Positions 1 through 13,925 are shown, counted from the first letter of the stretch. The stretch is DNA of 64,000 nt from Macrotrachela quadricornifera (GCA_022393335.1 JAJEKB010019224.1:63810-127809); one strand, 5' to 3'. Program-made: numbers and translations. Notes: generated by a model from the letters alone, not told the origin.

Positions 1-770
1 ATCAAAAGATAAAATAAGGAAATGAAATTCTCGTTCGTGTAAAAAAAATTATTTTCTCACAATAGCAAATTTAACCACGCAAAAGTTTCATTTTACTTGA
101 AGACAAAAAGTGCACTATTAAAATAACCTTTACTTGGTGGTTTGTAGAGCTTCTCACGCTGCATCTTGTGATATATTTTGTTTTCTTGAATACAGTGATG
201 TTCAAAGAAACAATAATAGAAGAAATAAGTTCTAAAAAATGTTGTGTTTGAAAGTTGCAATTCTTGGACCAACCGGTTGTATCGCATGTCTCAAAATAAT
301 GGAGATTATTAAAGATAATAAAAATATATACGTTTTGTAGAGAATTTCACGACGAATCTTTTGGTAAAAAAACTTTTTTCTTAAACACTGAAAAATGAAT
401 AAGTTACATGAAAAATACTGAGAGCGCCATTCATTTTGACTCACCCGTTATAATGATGAGACCTCTAAAAATCTGGATGCAGAAAATTTTAGATAAATTT
501 TATTTTTATGGTTTTTGTGATGCGTTTAACTTCTCAACAGAAGATTGTAGAGGACATAGCTCCCCTCGTTTTGTTCAGAATTTTGCACTTTTTATGATGA
601 GATTATGAAAAAATATCTTCAATAAAGTTTACTAAGACCTAAAAATTACCATGTTTGGTTTTTTATATGTCTTATCATCATAGTTTGCTCTTGAAACCTT
701 GAGATCGATTGTATTAGATAGAGAACTTTGTTAGCTATTAAAATCACTATCTAGATTTGAATTAGATACT
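1..770. other. Non-coding stretch downstream of the MAM gene
   Basis: I see no convincing coding sequence here. Two diverged same-strand copies of a motif starting TTTGTAGAG occur at about 149-215 and 331-397. They share the following TCACG, a central ATCTT and a late TTTTCTT. This suggests a degenerate dispersed or tandem repeat. A related stretch lies inside the MITE near 46.6 kb. Confidence 0.4.
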
Positions 771-2094
771 TTACCTTTTTGTTGCATATATATTTAAATC
801 TATTGATATAGTAGATGCTTCATTCTATAACAATAAAGGAATAATATTTACATATATAAATAAATCAATCTTACTAATATCGAATTATCAATTGTAGTTA
901 TACTATCATTATTAATCTGAGCTAAAATAAGAAACTTATTAAATTAGAAAATAATATTCTGTAACTTACAACATGATCCATTTGTTATTATGATATTATC
1001 AAGGGCAAAAGTAAAATTACTTGTATCATTTAAATCTTGACCTCGATAAAAAACAATAGTCAGCTATAAAAATAATAATTAATATTAGTATAGGATTTAA
1101 AAGTACTTGATAAAAAATTGTATAAGTGGAAAATACAAGCAGCTTGCGATTTACAATTTTCAGTAATCGAAATTTTTTTCAAACCTTTTGCAAAAGTGAT
1201 TTTATTGTATATATTATCGAAGAAAATTTTGATTGTTGAAAATCGTAGATTACTAGCAAATTATGTTCTCAATTTATTCAATCCGTTAATCGAGTACTTT
1301 TAAGTTCTATATCGATATTAATTAAAATAATCATTTCTATCTTACATAATATTCATCCATATTTGGTACATATGATGTTTCACTATAATGCCATTTATTA
1401 TCATCATTTTGTTTAACAATTACAATACTTGAACTATTCACTGTACTCGAAGTTGGATGTATTCGAAAAGTTATCATTGAATCTCGAAAATTATTCGTCA
1501 AATAATAATAAAATTTAAGACATTGTTCTTGATCAGTTGAATTTGTAATAATTATTGTAGTTGATCTATATATTTCAACCAAACCTCTAGGATCAGACGT
1601 AGTTATATATCCATATTGACCTATTTTGTTTTTTCAAAAAATATTCTCTCAAAAAACTTATAAATATATAATTTTAAATTAACCTGTAACGCATGTTTGA
1701 TTTCCTGATTTTGTTGGACATGTATAATCATTTATATCATCTTGATATAAACAAAAATACATATTCCATCCATTTAAATCATATGGAAATTGACATTGTT
1801 CTCCATTTATTGTAGATGAAACTATAATCAATAATAAATTATTTTTGTTATCTACCACATTTTATTTTACTTACAAACAGATGTAGCATCGGATAATGGT
1901 CGATTTGGTGGATTGCTAATATCATCATTTAATAATTGACCTATACTTGTTTCTAGCTTATTATTGAGTGTTATCAATGAATAAAAAATACAATCTCCGA
2001 CGATACCATAATCAAATGTACAATTGAAAAATGTAGTTATTTCTTGTAATTGACTATATTTTATGAATAATAAAAGAATAATAATTATTTTCAT
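771..2094 (-). CDS. Secreted MAM-domain protein, 6 exons, about 275 aa
   Basis: Exons on the minus strand: 2094-1875, 1821-1684, 1620-1346, 1063-970, 921-875 and 824-771. All junctions have GT-AG ends and keep phase through to a TAA stop. Residues 1-16 form a hydrophobic signal peptide. The mature protein opens with NCTFD, the usual start of a MAM domain. The middle has CLKFYYYL, matching the MAM core strand (L.FWY). Exon 4 ends with FALDNIIITNGSC, the typical MAM C-terminus. Exon 2 adds a Cys-rich piece (CQFPYDLNGW ... CPTKSGNQTC) loosely like a fibronectin type II module. MAM domains mediate extracellular adhesion or protein contacts. No membrane anchor is visible after the domain, so it is probably secreted. 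The paralogue and partner are unknown. Four introns are 48-63 bases and one (1064-1345) is 282 bases. Confidence 0.72.
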
Positions 2095-2495
2095 TTTTGA
2101 TAAATTTGTATAGTCCTGAAAATTTTTTTGATTTACTGATAAGAATACTTTTTAAATATTGTATTTTTGAATATATATGGTAGTATCTGATAAGATTATT
2201 AAATATATTTGCAGAATAGATTATCAGAAATATAAAAGATAATTTTGTTAATGTCACGAGAATAAACTTAAATTAAGTATGTACAGTATGAATCAAAAAA
2301 AACATTAATTGTTTTTTTTCTAGTAAAAATAAGCTTTTATTTCAAACATTAGTAATGTTTAACGAAATTTTTTGTTTAAAATTGAAAGTTTTTGTTATTT
2401 TTTTTTTCTATATTTTATTATTAATAAAAATTCCAAATACACACAATTGACAATTACTGTTTGACATACATAAAATTAAATTTAAAAAAAATTTA

Positions 2496-4754
2496 TTATG
2501 AATTTATTGTTGTATCAATTAAACCATAAGGTTTAATTGTTTGATTTATTGCTGTTGAATTAAGTAATGGTGTTGTTTGATCATTTTGAATTTTTTCAAT
2601 AAATGAAACTAATGGTGATTTTTGTTTAATTATTAATGATGGTGATTCAAGTAACATAATTGATGTTGTTTGTGTTAATAAACTTGGATGTGTTGTCATT
2701 GTTGAATGACGATATGAAGTTAAATAATTCTCATTTTGTTTTGTTAATGGTATTTGTGATAATGAATATGTACTAGATATACTTTGTCTATATGGTTCAT
2801 TTTGTGGTATTGATAATAAATGTTTAGGGGCAATTAATATTCTTGTATGACATTTACCATGAGAATAAAAATGTTCATGTACACCTTGTGTTGGATTATG
2901 ATATGATATTAATTTTTTTGCACGATATCTTAAACGTTGTGATGATGAAGAAAAAAATCTATATCGATGACATGTAAATAATCGATAAAGTTCATGACGA
3001 AATATTCGACCAGTAAAAGCATATAGAAAAAAATTTGAAGCTAAAATAGAGAGAAAGAAAAAAAAACATTTTTGGTTATTATAGATTAAAGAAAAATTTT
3101 ATAAAAATATATATTACAATGATTAATATATTGAGATATTTCAGCAATTATTTTTCCTATAGTAATTGCTATATTCATTGTTGATGAACGTTGTTCAATA
3201 TTAGAATAAATAGCATCAATTAATTGCATTATTGATATTGGCATTGAACAAATACAAAAAGCAAATGATACTGTTAATAACATAGTTGTTAAACGACGAT
3301 TAACTCGTCGATAAGCTAATGCTTTTGTTGATGTATGTTGATATTGATTTTTTTTAAATTTTTTTATAAATATATTTCCACTATTATTTGTTGATGTTGA
3401 TGAAAATGATATTGAAGAAGATTTACTATTTATATTTTTATTATTATTATTATTATTATTAATAATTGATGTTTGTTGTTCTAATAATTTATTTGTATTT
3501 CGAGCATTTAATAAACTTTTTATAATTAATATATTAAGTGTTATTAAAAGTGTAAATGGACAAAATGAATATTTAAATGAATCAAACCATGTAAAATATT
3601 TTAAAAATAATAATTGATCATTCAATGGTATACAATGAGATTCTGTTGATGATAAATGAAATGTCCATAGAAAATGTATATTTATTAAAAAGAATATAAT
3701 AAATACAAATAAAAGCATATAACGTGCTCGTTTTATTGTACAAATTTGACTAGCACGAAGTGGTTGAGAAACAGCTATATATCGTTCAAATGTCATTGCA
3801 ACTGTTATCCATACACTAGATAAATTAAAAATTATATTTTTTTGCACTTAATTATTCTTTCGTACATTTTATAATCTTTATTTAAGTATCAATATCAATT
3901 TAAATGACTCATATACTTTTCCTGACAGAAAGACGTAATTTCAAAGATAATTATTTCTTATTAAAAGATATTTCTGTTAATAGTTAGTTTATTTCATCAC
4001 GAACTAGGTCTTTTTTCTCAAGATATAATTTAAGCTGAAAAAAAAAGCTTTTCAAAACCTAGTTCATTTTTATGAAAATAATTATGTATAATAATCTACA
4101 AATTTTACTTGGTAACTCTTGTAAATATATAACTAAATTATAAGAAAATTCAATATCCGTTTTTTTTTTTCGTCTAAAAATAACCTAACAAGGATAACTA
4201 TAATAAGAAAAACAGAGATTAAATCAAGGCAAATCTAGGACAAAGCTGATCATGTACTAATAGAATTTTTAGTTTCTTTTTAATATGTATCTTACTAGTC
4301 GCCCGCAGTTATAAAATAATTGAAAAGAAAATGTTTTTGCAAATTTCTCATTATAAATTTTAATAAATAGTTATGTAAAAATTCATTAAAAAAAAATTTA
4401 CCTGCAATCAGCAAAGAAAAAAAATGCAAATGTACCCAATTTGCAACATATATTACAAGCTAGAATAGGTCGTTGTTTATCTAATAATTCTAACCATCGA
4501 TTAAGACAACCAATCCATAAAACAAATGTATCAGCTATAGCTAATGCAGCCATATAAAAACATGATGATGAATGTCGCATACGACCTCGTCTCATAACAA
4601 CAAATGTTAATGTATTACATGTAGTTCCAATTAATAATAAACATGGTAAAATAAATTCTTCACTACGTGAAGCTATTTCAACAAGACGATTATTATATAT
4701 ATAATCAAAATTTGTTGTAGTAATATTCATCATAATAATAATAATAGTGGTCAC
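2496..4754 (-). CDS. Class A (rhodopsin-family) GPCR, peptide-receptor type, copy A
   Basis: Exons 4754-4402, 3815-3118 and 3040-2496 join in phase and give about 531 residues. The start could equally be M9 (position 4730), because the paralogue at 12 kb begins MNIT and residues 9-12 read MNIT. TM1 (LLLIGTTCNTLTFVVM) and TM2 (FYMAALAIADTFVLW) lie in exon 1. Exon 2 opens with the end of TM3 and ERY (residues 128-130), the D/ERY G-protein switch. It continues with TM4, TM5, an Asn/Ser-rich third intracellular loop and TM6. An intron splits TM7 inside NHSSNFFLYAFTGRIFR. The long tail is Ser/Thr-rich. It is clearly paralogous to the 12-kb receptor. The ligand cannot be read from sequence; a neuropeptide is most likely. 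Intron 1 is 586 bases and intron 2 is 77 bases. Confidence 0.85.
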
Positions 4755-5924
4755 ATCTCAATAACTAAAATGCAAAGATAGAAAGAGATATGTCGTTAAA
4801 TGATTGCTATCATCATCTAATTTTGAATGCATTGTTCGGGTGGGTGGTTGTCATTCATGAAGGTCTATTCATGTACATACTTATATAAAGTCGAGGGCAG
4901 CGTTTTTATCATACATTCGTACAAGAGGTTAGAGATTAGAACAATCATATAAGAAATTAGATCTTTATTTTATAATATAGTTCTCAAGGTATATACTGAA
5001 AGTTCTCTACACTCAGTACTTAACACAAATGAATAGAGTAAAAATGTCCTCTTTATTTACTCTCGATATAAATATATATATGTGTTTATATTAAGAACAA
5101 ATTTTTTATCTTTGCTCGTATGCATATCTGTCATAGGATTAAGAATAATAGTTGAGAATGAGTAGCGTTGGGCATAGTAGTTGGCGACAGAGCGTGACTC
5201 GCCTTAGTTTTAATCAGGATTCATTTTCTCGTTTTATTTTATATATTCTTATCCGCATGAAAAGACACATATAAAAACGTACACCTACACATTCATCTTC
5301 TCTAAATCAAATCAATACACACATATATAAAAAAAAATAAAGCGTAAAATAATCGTTAAAATGATTATGATAATGTCAATGATAAACAAATATTTTAATT
5401 CCTAAGCACAAGATATAAATGAATGAATCAAGAGAGTATGATTAATTACAAGGGAAAAAAAGAAAAATTTATTTATATACCTTTCTTAGTGTCTGTCAAA
5501 AGCAGGAAATAAAGAAAGACTTACATGCTAGTTTTCATTAACAAAATAAAAAAAAAGAAACTTATTTTATTTGGAATTAAATTACGAACAAAGACTTAAA
5601 GTCATAAAATCTACTTATAAATAACAAGTACATACCTATATAATATAAAATCTAATTTTAGCATTGAATTGTTCAAGATTTTACCATACTTCAAACTATT
5701 TGTTACATCAATCTTGAAAAAATTGATTGAATTCTTTTCGAATATGCGGTAAAGAGAAAAAGATGCATAACTTTAGTAAGAAACTAAACTACCATCAAAA
5801 ATCAAATTACGATCTGATGGTCGTTTTGTATACATATATACAGATTCCAATTACCCTCATTCATTCATTCATTTATTCTTCTTTTTTTTTGCATCATTGA
5901 CATATCTACTCGAGCGAACTATGC

Positions 5925-6012
5925 GTAGTCGAGTAGTCGGAAAACAGTTTCGCCATCCGGGTTACGCAATAGACGAGCGCATCCTCTTTCTCTCTCTCTC
6001 TCGCTTATGTAC
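5925..6012. promoter_or_regulatory. G+C-rich patch with CT repeat, possible promoter of GPCR A
   Basis: This patch has several CG dinucleotides (GAGCGAAC, CATCCGGG, ACGAGCGC) followed by a short TCTCTC run. It stands out from the A+T-rich surroundings and lies about 1.2 kb upstream of the minus-strand receptor start. Promoter identity is inference only. Confidence 0.2.
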
Positions 6013-6728
6013 GCGCTCAACCCATTAGAATATCTGCTTTCTTTTTCCTCTTCAATAAGCACATTGGCATATTTTCTTTCTTTTCTTAACTAAATGAATA
6101 TCTCATTTAGTTTTACAATATGGAATAAGATCTTATTCTTATTGTTAAGAAAAAGAATCAATAAGATGTTTTTTAAAAAAATTTATCATTTTTTCTTTTC
6201 TAAATACTCAAGAAAAAAAAACATGTAATTGTCAATCAACACCTTTCATAATCGTGTTAATATTCATAAATCGTAAATAGATTGGCATCTATCAATGTCA
6301 GACGTGCCCAAAATGGCTGTTTCGATGCAATGATTACTTATTCAACATGTCTGCGACAAGAGGTGTGTGTTAAATGATCAGACGAGGACGATATAATTAT
6401 GATAGAAAAAAAAATATTTGTCTACAGGTCACCAGTCAAGCAGATATGACTCAAATAAATAAACAATGATGATAAGAAATTGTGAATTCATATATATTTA
6501 TGTATGCACAAATGGTATTAGATGAAATAATGTATTATCTAAAGATAAAAGTGTATTTGAGTTCTTCTTTTATTTCGAAAAATTTTTAGTTTCTTTAAGT
6601 TTTATTTGTAACAAAAAAAAACAACAAAAGTGGAAATTAAGAATTTTGTTACCGATTCAATTCAGTATATATTATTTAGAATTGAACTAGTTAGATCTTT
6701 GTATCATGCTAGAGTTGTAACACATGCT

Positions 6729-6936
6729 CAAGGCTCTCGATAATTTTTGAGCGTGGGAGAAGCGAAAAATTTCTCAGTCACTCAAACGTAGACTGTTTGT
6801 GAGAAAAACCAGGTAAATAGCAGACTGCTAAAATTTGCTAGACAGTTTTTGAGAGATAACTCAAAATTTTCGCAAACACGGTGTAAAAAGTGGGACGAGC
6901 TAGTCCACTCCGTCTCCTGCCACATTGAGAGCCCTG
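6729..6936. mobile_element. hAT-type MITE, 208 bp, with 8-bp target duplication
   Basis: The element starts CAAGGCTCTCGAT and ends in the inverted form of CAGGGCTCTCAAT, giving terminal inverted repeats of about 13 bases with two mismatches. It is flanked by a perfect 8-base direct repeat, CACATGCT, at 6721-6728 and 6937-6944. An 8-bp duplication with CA(A/G)GG termini is the signature of hAT transposition. The inside is less A+T-rich than its surroundings and has no transposase frame, so it is non-autonomous. Confidence 0.8.
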
Positions 6937-9900
6937 CACATGCTATACTACCATCACGGTATTTCAATTAAAATTTTATTTTGATATCAGAATTATATTA
7001 AAAATTTGATTTCAATATAACCATAGATCTGCAATATAAAATGCTGATAAAGAATCAAATTTTGTCATTTGTGAAACTAATATCTCTTGTAATAATTATA
7101 AAAATTTTGAATATTTAATAATTCATTTGAAGTTTAAAAATCCTATTAAAATCATTTTCTGTTTTTTTTTTCAATTGTATATAAAAGAAAGTGAAAGATA
7201 CATGTATATATTTCTATAATTTATGTCAATGACAGACGTCAAGGATCATATGTTCATAGACCATTCAGAATATAGGTTAGATATATATATGGATAGACGA
7301 CGGCATAGAAAAGAAGGATAAGAACGTTGAACAGACTACATTGCCTACGGCAAACATATGTTTGGATATCGAGTTCCATCTTATTACATCATTATCTCAT
7401 CATGATAATATATATATGTTGTATACAATGTGGTTAACACTATTTACTCATTTAACGATCCGTTGTGATACACTTAATTATATGAATACCATAGATTATG
7501 ACTAGTCGGCAAGACATTAGGAAAATTAGGTAATAGAAATATTTCATCAAATGAGGTTATTCAGAATAGAATAGTATAAGAAAATACTGCAATAATTCGA
7601 CATATATAGAAAATTTTTAACTAAAACTTAATATTAAGAACTTTTACTTATTATAATTATTATTGATGATTAGTTGGGCGTATCTTCCATGTATAATCAA
7701 TTAATATAAAAACTGTTCTTGTTTTTCGTCTCTGATCAATAAATACAACTATACTTATTGAATGGTAGATTTTTTAATAAGATTGTTTTTTCAAATTTTA
7801 CCTTGACATTTGAGATTCTACAAAGATCCTATAGATATAAAACATATTGTAGATTCGATCGCTTCGTCCGAAATTCCTTTATAATTTTTTACAAAATATC
7901 ATGGAGTACGTACGTTTAGATTAAAACTTGTTACGATCGTATAAAAAGACATCTGAGATCGTTTTCGTCAGTAACATTTATATCATTATTTCCATGAGAT
8001 GTTCTTAAAAATAATAAGAAATTAGGTAAAAAATTCAATAATAAAAATTCATAATCATATTCATTGCATATTTTAATATATATATATCTGTTGACGACAT
8101 ATAAAAACCTTGAATGCCTGGTTGCTTTAATATTCTCTCTTGTTCAAAGGTTATCATCAACAATATAATTATGTTTTCTTTTGGTTCTTTACAATTAACT
8201 TCATGGTCAAACTACTATGTCTGATCTTTGTATTATCTTTGTACAATTGTCTGTCTAACTAATGAAAGTTAAATAAACTATTATAATGATATAGAAGAGA
8301 ATATCATGTGATCATACATTTCTTTATTAGACAATAACATCTAAAGATAACTATGTTAGATCTTTTCTATTAACATATATTATTAGTATAGTGAATAATT
8401 ATGAACGTTCACATTATCAAGGTCTCTATGTAAAAGAAATCTTTTTAATTTATATAATAGTCATGTATCAAGTTCAATGGCAATAATTATCTATCTAATA
8501 AATGAGTGTAAAAAAAAAGTTTACATTTATATCTTGTTTATAATAATAAGAATGAGATTTTAATTGACATAATTAAAGTTTTCTATATGACTATTATATA
8601 ATTTAATAACATATAACCTTGAAATAAAAAGAAAAATAATCTAAAGTTGATCTTCATAAATATGAGTATTTTTCATAGATTTTAGTTCTTTTTTTTTTTA
8701 TCTAAAGGAAATGATGCTCCAACAATTCATTTCCGTACGAAGAGTTCAAATGTTTATTTTAAAGAAGAGATGATAATATATATATATTTAAGTGCAACTT
8801 ATTTGATTGTCTATATGTATATATCATTATATATCCGTTTTGTATGATAATGATATAGGAGTAAAAATATATTTCAAAACAATATATACTAAGTAGAATG
8901 TCAACTTTAATAAAGGTAAGAATTATTTTATTGTAATTTCATTCGATAGAATTTATAGTGTGTCTGACAAGTATTATCATGTTTATATTTTTAGTTCATT
9001 TTCTAATGAATAAATATGATAGACGATATAATCTATCATAAAGTATATATCGACCTTTCAAGTAACTAAATTTGTCATTTTATATATTCATTTCTTTCAT
9101 CGTTATCTTCTATAGACGAATTATCCTTCAAAATGTATTCTTTCAACACATCATCGACCTTTAAAATATCTACTTGTTTACTACCTTATGAAGTATTATA
9201 TGTTATATGATATTAAATCATATTAGTGTATTCATAACTTTAGTTTTTCTCTATATAACTATAAATAATGAGTTATTTAATTTTAATTAATAAAGATGTT
9301 AAAATATTGTCAAGAAAATATTTTCTTACAGGTATGTCAATGATTTTGACATATAAACAAAATTATTCTCATTTTACAAGTGTTGATTTTGTTTGACTAT
9401 CTATTTTCAAAATACTAAGAATTTCTCTCTTTTATCATTCTATAAGAAAATAGTATTATAATAATTGAAATATTTTAAAGAAAAATATATACCTGGTAAG
9501 TAATAAAATGATATTATATGAAAGAATATAAATTCTGATTATTTTAATATAAAAAAAAACAAAAAATAAGAAGATTTTAAATATTAATTGAAATAAACTC
9601 ATCGAATAAAATAAGAGATTATGTAAATCTTTCAAAATAACATGTAAAATGATATTAAATAAAACTTTTCTTTTTTTGTTTTTTAGAATTTATAAATCAT
9701 AAGAATTTTTTTTTTTCGTTAATTTTAAGTCGATTTTCTAATAAGAAAAAACAAAAATTATTTTCTATTCATTTATTATTCCCTATTTTCTATATTCCTT
9801 CATCTATTGTAATATTTTCTTTCTTTCTTTTTCTCTATCTCTTCTTGTTTTTTTTTTATCGTCGCATCACATTATTTGTTTGTTGTGAGAATTAATTCTG

Positions 9901-11956
9901 AATAATTGATGATAGTAGTCGACTATATTCATATATTTTCAGATCGGTACTTTCTTCATTTCCGTACGACTGACATATCGAAGGTAATCAACCTATTATC
10001 TATATTATTATAGATGCATATGATTTAATTGAATAACTTACGAATTAAATTTCTTTCTTTTTTTTTTTTGTTCTAATGTACGCCATTCATAGGTAGTTGA
10101 TCATATTAACAACTAAAAATACAATAGATAATAATGATATAAATATTATATTTGCCTACTAATGATGAAACTCAAGACTATAAAATCTCCACCTACTCTT
10201 TTTTTTTCCAATATAGACAAAAAAACTAGCTTAGATCTTTTTTTTTTGATATCATATTATCGTGCTTTTTTTAGTAACTAAAACATAATGACGTCTATAT
10301 TAAATAGTTGTATAGCAATATACGTATTTCTTCAACTGAGTAAGACTAGTACTTTTCTTTTTAATGATATAAAGCATATTATTCAATGAATTATAATATA
10401 CTTATACACGTAAATTTAAAAATAAAAACGTGTTTAAAAAGTTTAGATTAAATTTTACGTATAAAATATATCTATTATTAGTAGATTTCTTATTAATTAT
10501 TATTAAGGTAAGTTATGTAGCAATATTTTTCTTTTTCTTTTTTGCGTTGTCAGTTAATAGAAAAATAACTGATAAGAAATTTGAAGAAGAAATAACAAAA
10601 AAAAAAGCATGAGTTCATATAAATCTCATTATAATCTTTTATTGATATTATATTTTTATCTAAAAAAAAAATAATATTTAATTGTATATATGAAATATAA
10701 AAGTAAAATAAAATGACGAATAAAACTGTAAGTAGTTTTTTCTTTAATTTCATATAAAATTTGATTAATAAAGAAATTTGTTATGCAAATCGATTTTCTA
10801 TATTTATATATATGAAAATTTGATTTTGATGGAAATAGACAAGATCTATTCGTATGATTAATAAGTTGTTATGATTTTTTGTTCTATGAATTAGATTAGT
10901 TTTTAACAAGTCATTGAATTAATTGAAATTAATGAGTTTTTTATTATTTGATTTATATTTATTATTTTTAAGGAAAAATAACATATTATGAAAATAATTT
11001 CTTGTTCTTTTTCTTTTATTAAATTTTAATTATTTTTCAATATTCTTTTTTTAATTAATCAATTGAACTAAAATGTATATGAAGTTTATTGTGGGTGTCT
11101 AGATTCTTGTGCTTAAGATTAATATCATATCTATAAGACTTGGTTGCTTTTTAAAAGATGCGAAATAATTTGTTATAAATTTTTATATTTCATTTGAAGA
11201 AAATCTTTTTTTGTTTTTGCTCTATATTATTATTCATTCCAAAGGAATATCAATGAAGATCGGTCTTCTTTTAAGAAATAATTATATATGACAACTGGAA
11301 CTGACAGGATAGAACAGTGCCACATGAAATTATAATGCATAGAATATAATAACTTATCTAAATTCATTGAGGTATATTGTAGCTTCCGCCAAAAGGTCAG
11401 GCTATCAGTCGACTAATTTTTTATGGTTGAAATTATTTAGGTCATGACACTTGCAAAATTTTTAATGGATTCATATATATGCAAAAAATGCATTTTTTAG
11501 GAGTATATTTTTTTTAAGGAAAAATTTTTCTAGATCTCTGTACTTAAATGTTAAAATTCTATTTTAACAGAATCTTTTAGGTTACGACATTACAATATAA
11601 TACTATAACCATTAAATTTAAGAGAAAGAAATTATTTGATTACACATATATTTTTATTTAAAATTAAAACTAAAAAGGTAGGTTTTGAAATACAAAAAAA
11701 AAATTCTCAATCTAAGTCTATGAAATAAGTACTATTTTAGAATAAAAGAAAGAAAATAAATCTTCTTCTATTTTGTTTTGATATACCATCAAAACAGGAA
11801 ATGCAGAAACTTTTCAATCTCCTTTCTATATTACCTTCAATTGACTTATTTCTATATTTACATCCTATTTTTTTTTTCTTCTTGTTCATTATATAAAACT
11901 GAATAACATATGATAAATCATTTCAGATGAATTATTATTAAAATAAAACAAAAGAA

Positions 11957-13865
11957 ATGAATATTACAATGAATAATGAAACAAGTACTAATACACTATT
12001 AGCATTTGTCTATCATATTGAAATAATAACATTACCAATACTTATTATATTTGGTAGTATATGTAATATAACAACATTTATTGTAATGCGTCGAAGACGT
12101 ATGCGTGTATCATCAACTTGTTTTTATATGGCAGCACTTGCAGTTACAGATACACTTGTTTTATGGACCGGTTGTCTTAATCAATGGTTTTATTTAATGC
12201 ATTTACCAGTATTTGTTATTAAATCGAATTTTACATGTAAATTACTTCCATTTCTTTTTGTTCTTTTTGCTGATGCAAGGTAAATAATTAATAAAAATTT
12301 ATATATGATAGTTTCTTTTTTTGTATATTTATTTAGCGTATGGATTATTGTGTGTATGTCATTTGAACGATATTTTGTTGTTTCAAGACCATTAAGAGCT
12401 TCGCAAATGTGTACTACACGACGAGCTAAATGGGTAAGATTATAATTAAATGAATACCTAGAAACGGAAGTTTATATTTGAAAAAATAGAAATATTATAT
12501 AAATAGATTTAAAGTACATTTATAAGAACTGGAAAAGTTACTATGAATATTGGTTTTTTTGATAAAATTTCTATTAGATATCTCTTCGTCATTGACTTAC
12601 TTTATATTTATATAAATAAATAGATATAAAATTCAATAAACGAAAGTATATCCGATATAATTTTCTTATTCATCATATAGTTTTTACTTTACCTTAAAGG
12701 ATAGTAATAAATTGATCTTCGAAAAAAAAAACTTTTATCTTTATTATTTTTAATTTAGGTTTTAATTATTATGTTTATCGTATTTATTCTAATTGATGGT
12801 CATTTTTTATTAACATTACAATTAGAAATAATAGATGGTGGATATCGTGTATGTCATCCAAAATTATGGGTACATTTTGTTGGAAAAATTTTTGTTTTTA
12901 TTGATGCATTAAAATATTCAGCTATACCATTTTGTATATTACTTTTATTAAGTATATTAATTATTCAAAAAGTTTTTCGTGCTGAAGGTATTAGTGCACA
13001 ATTACAAAATCTTCGTCAATTACATAATTATAGACAATATTCATTAACGTCAAGTCCAAGTCTTACTGGTCGTTCATCATCATTAGCTACTAATTCAACA
13101 CAATCAACTTCTATAAATAATACACGTGTTAGCCGCCGTGTTACATTTATGTTATTATCTGTTAGTATTGCATTTTGTGTATTTTCAGCTCCAATGTCAT
13201 TAATGCAAATAGTTCAAAGTATAACAAAACCTGGTTATCATGAAACACCATTAGCTATTGGCAAAGCTATAGCAGAATTATGTCAATATGTAAATCATTC
13301 GTGTAATTTCTTTTTATATGCATTAACAGGAAGAATATTTCGTCGTGAATTTGTTCGACTTTTTTTTCCAACACGTTTTGGTAATGGTAGAACTGCTGGT
13401 TATGGTGTTGTTGGTGGCGGTGGTGGCGGGGGTGTTGGTGGTACTCGTATGGGTTTTAATGGACGTGTAAGTTTAATACAACAAGCAGTACCTTCAACAA
13501 GTCGTCATGGTTCACTTTATTCAATTGATAATAATCATCATAGTTCATATCGAACATCTCGACGTTTAACAACATTTTATGTAAAACAATATAATAATCA
13601 AACAAATCGACAACAAAATCAATCATATGTACCTAAATCACCTATATTATATGATAATAATGATTCATTAGTTACAAATAGACATAATCATAACAATTAT
13701 GACAAATTACCAGTACAAACAATTAGAAATTCTGATGATAATAGTCCATTATATACTTTATGGAATATGATTGGTCGAAAAAACCAACGAAGACAAACGG
13801 GTGATGGAGCATTATTATTTGTTGATGTTTTAAAACCATCTAATACAAAACCATCATCAGTATAA
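11957..13865 (+). CDS. Class A (rhodopsin-family) GPCR, peptide-receptor type, copy B
   Basis: Exons 11957-12279, 12337-12433 and 12759-13865 join in phase and give about 508 residues. The N-terminus has several N-glycosylation sites (NIT, NNET). TM1 (LIIFGSICNITTFIVM) is followed by RRRRMR, TM2 and the TM3 start in exon 1. The short exon 2 carries VWIIVCMSF and ERY (residues 118-120). Exon 3 holds TM4-TM7, with TM7 reading NHSCNFFLYALTGRIFR, then a tail with a Gly-rich run and Ser/Asn/Gln-rich sequence. Copy A matches it through all TMs and the same intron after TM3. However, B has a 325-base intron before TM4 that A lacks, and A has a TM7 intron that B lacks. An (AT)n tract follows the stop. 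Ligand unknown. Confidence 0.88.
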
Positions 13866-13893
13866 TTCGATATTATAAACCAAAAACAATTCG

Positions 13894-13894
13894 A

Positions 13895-13922
<28 letters not shown>
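13894..13922. repeat. (AT)n microsatellite
   Basis: Uninterrupted alternating A and T for about 29 bases, just after the GPCR B stop codon and probably in its 3' UTR. Confidence 0.9.

Positions 13923-13925
<3 letters not shown>

Larger units (their letters stand above)
4755..11956. other. Long intergenic region between the divergent GPCR paralogues
   Basis: About 7.2 kb with no supported gene. It is very A+T-rich with many homopolymer runs. It should contain the promoters of both receptors. A relatively G+C-rich patch with a CT run lies at about 5925-6010. A short hAT-type MITE lies at 6729-6936. I see no tRNA cloverleaf or extended open frame. Confidence 0.5.

Noticed and set aside
10430..10753. 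Overlapping 60- and 67-codon frames on opposite strands
   Set aside because: Poly-Phe/Lys runs come from homopolymers; no protein-like balance.
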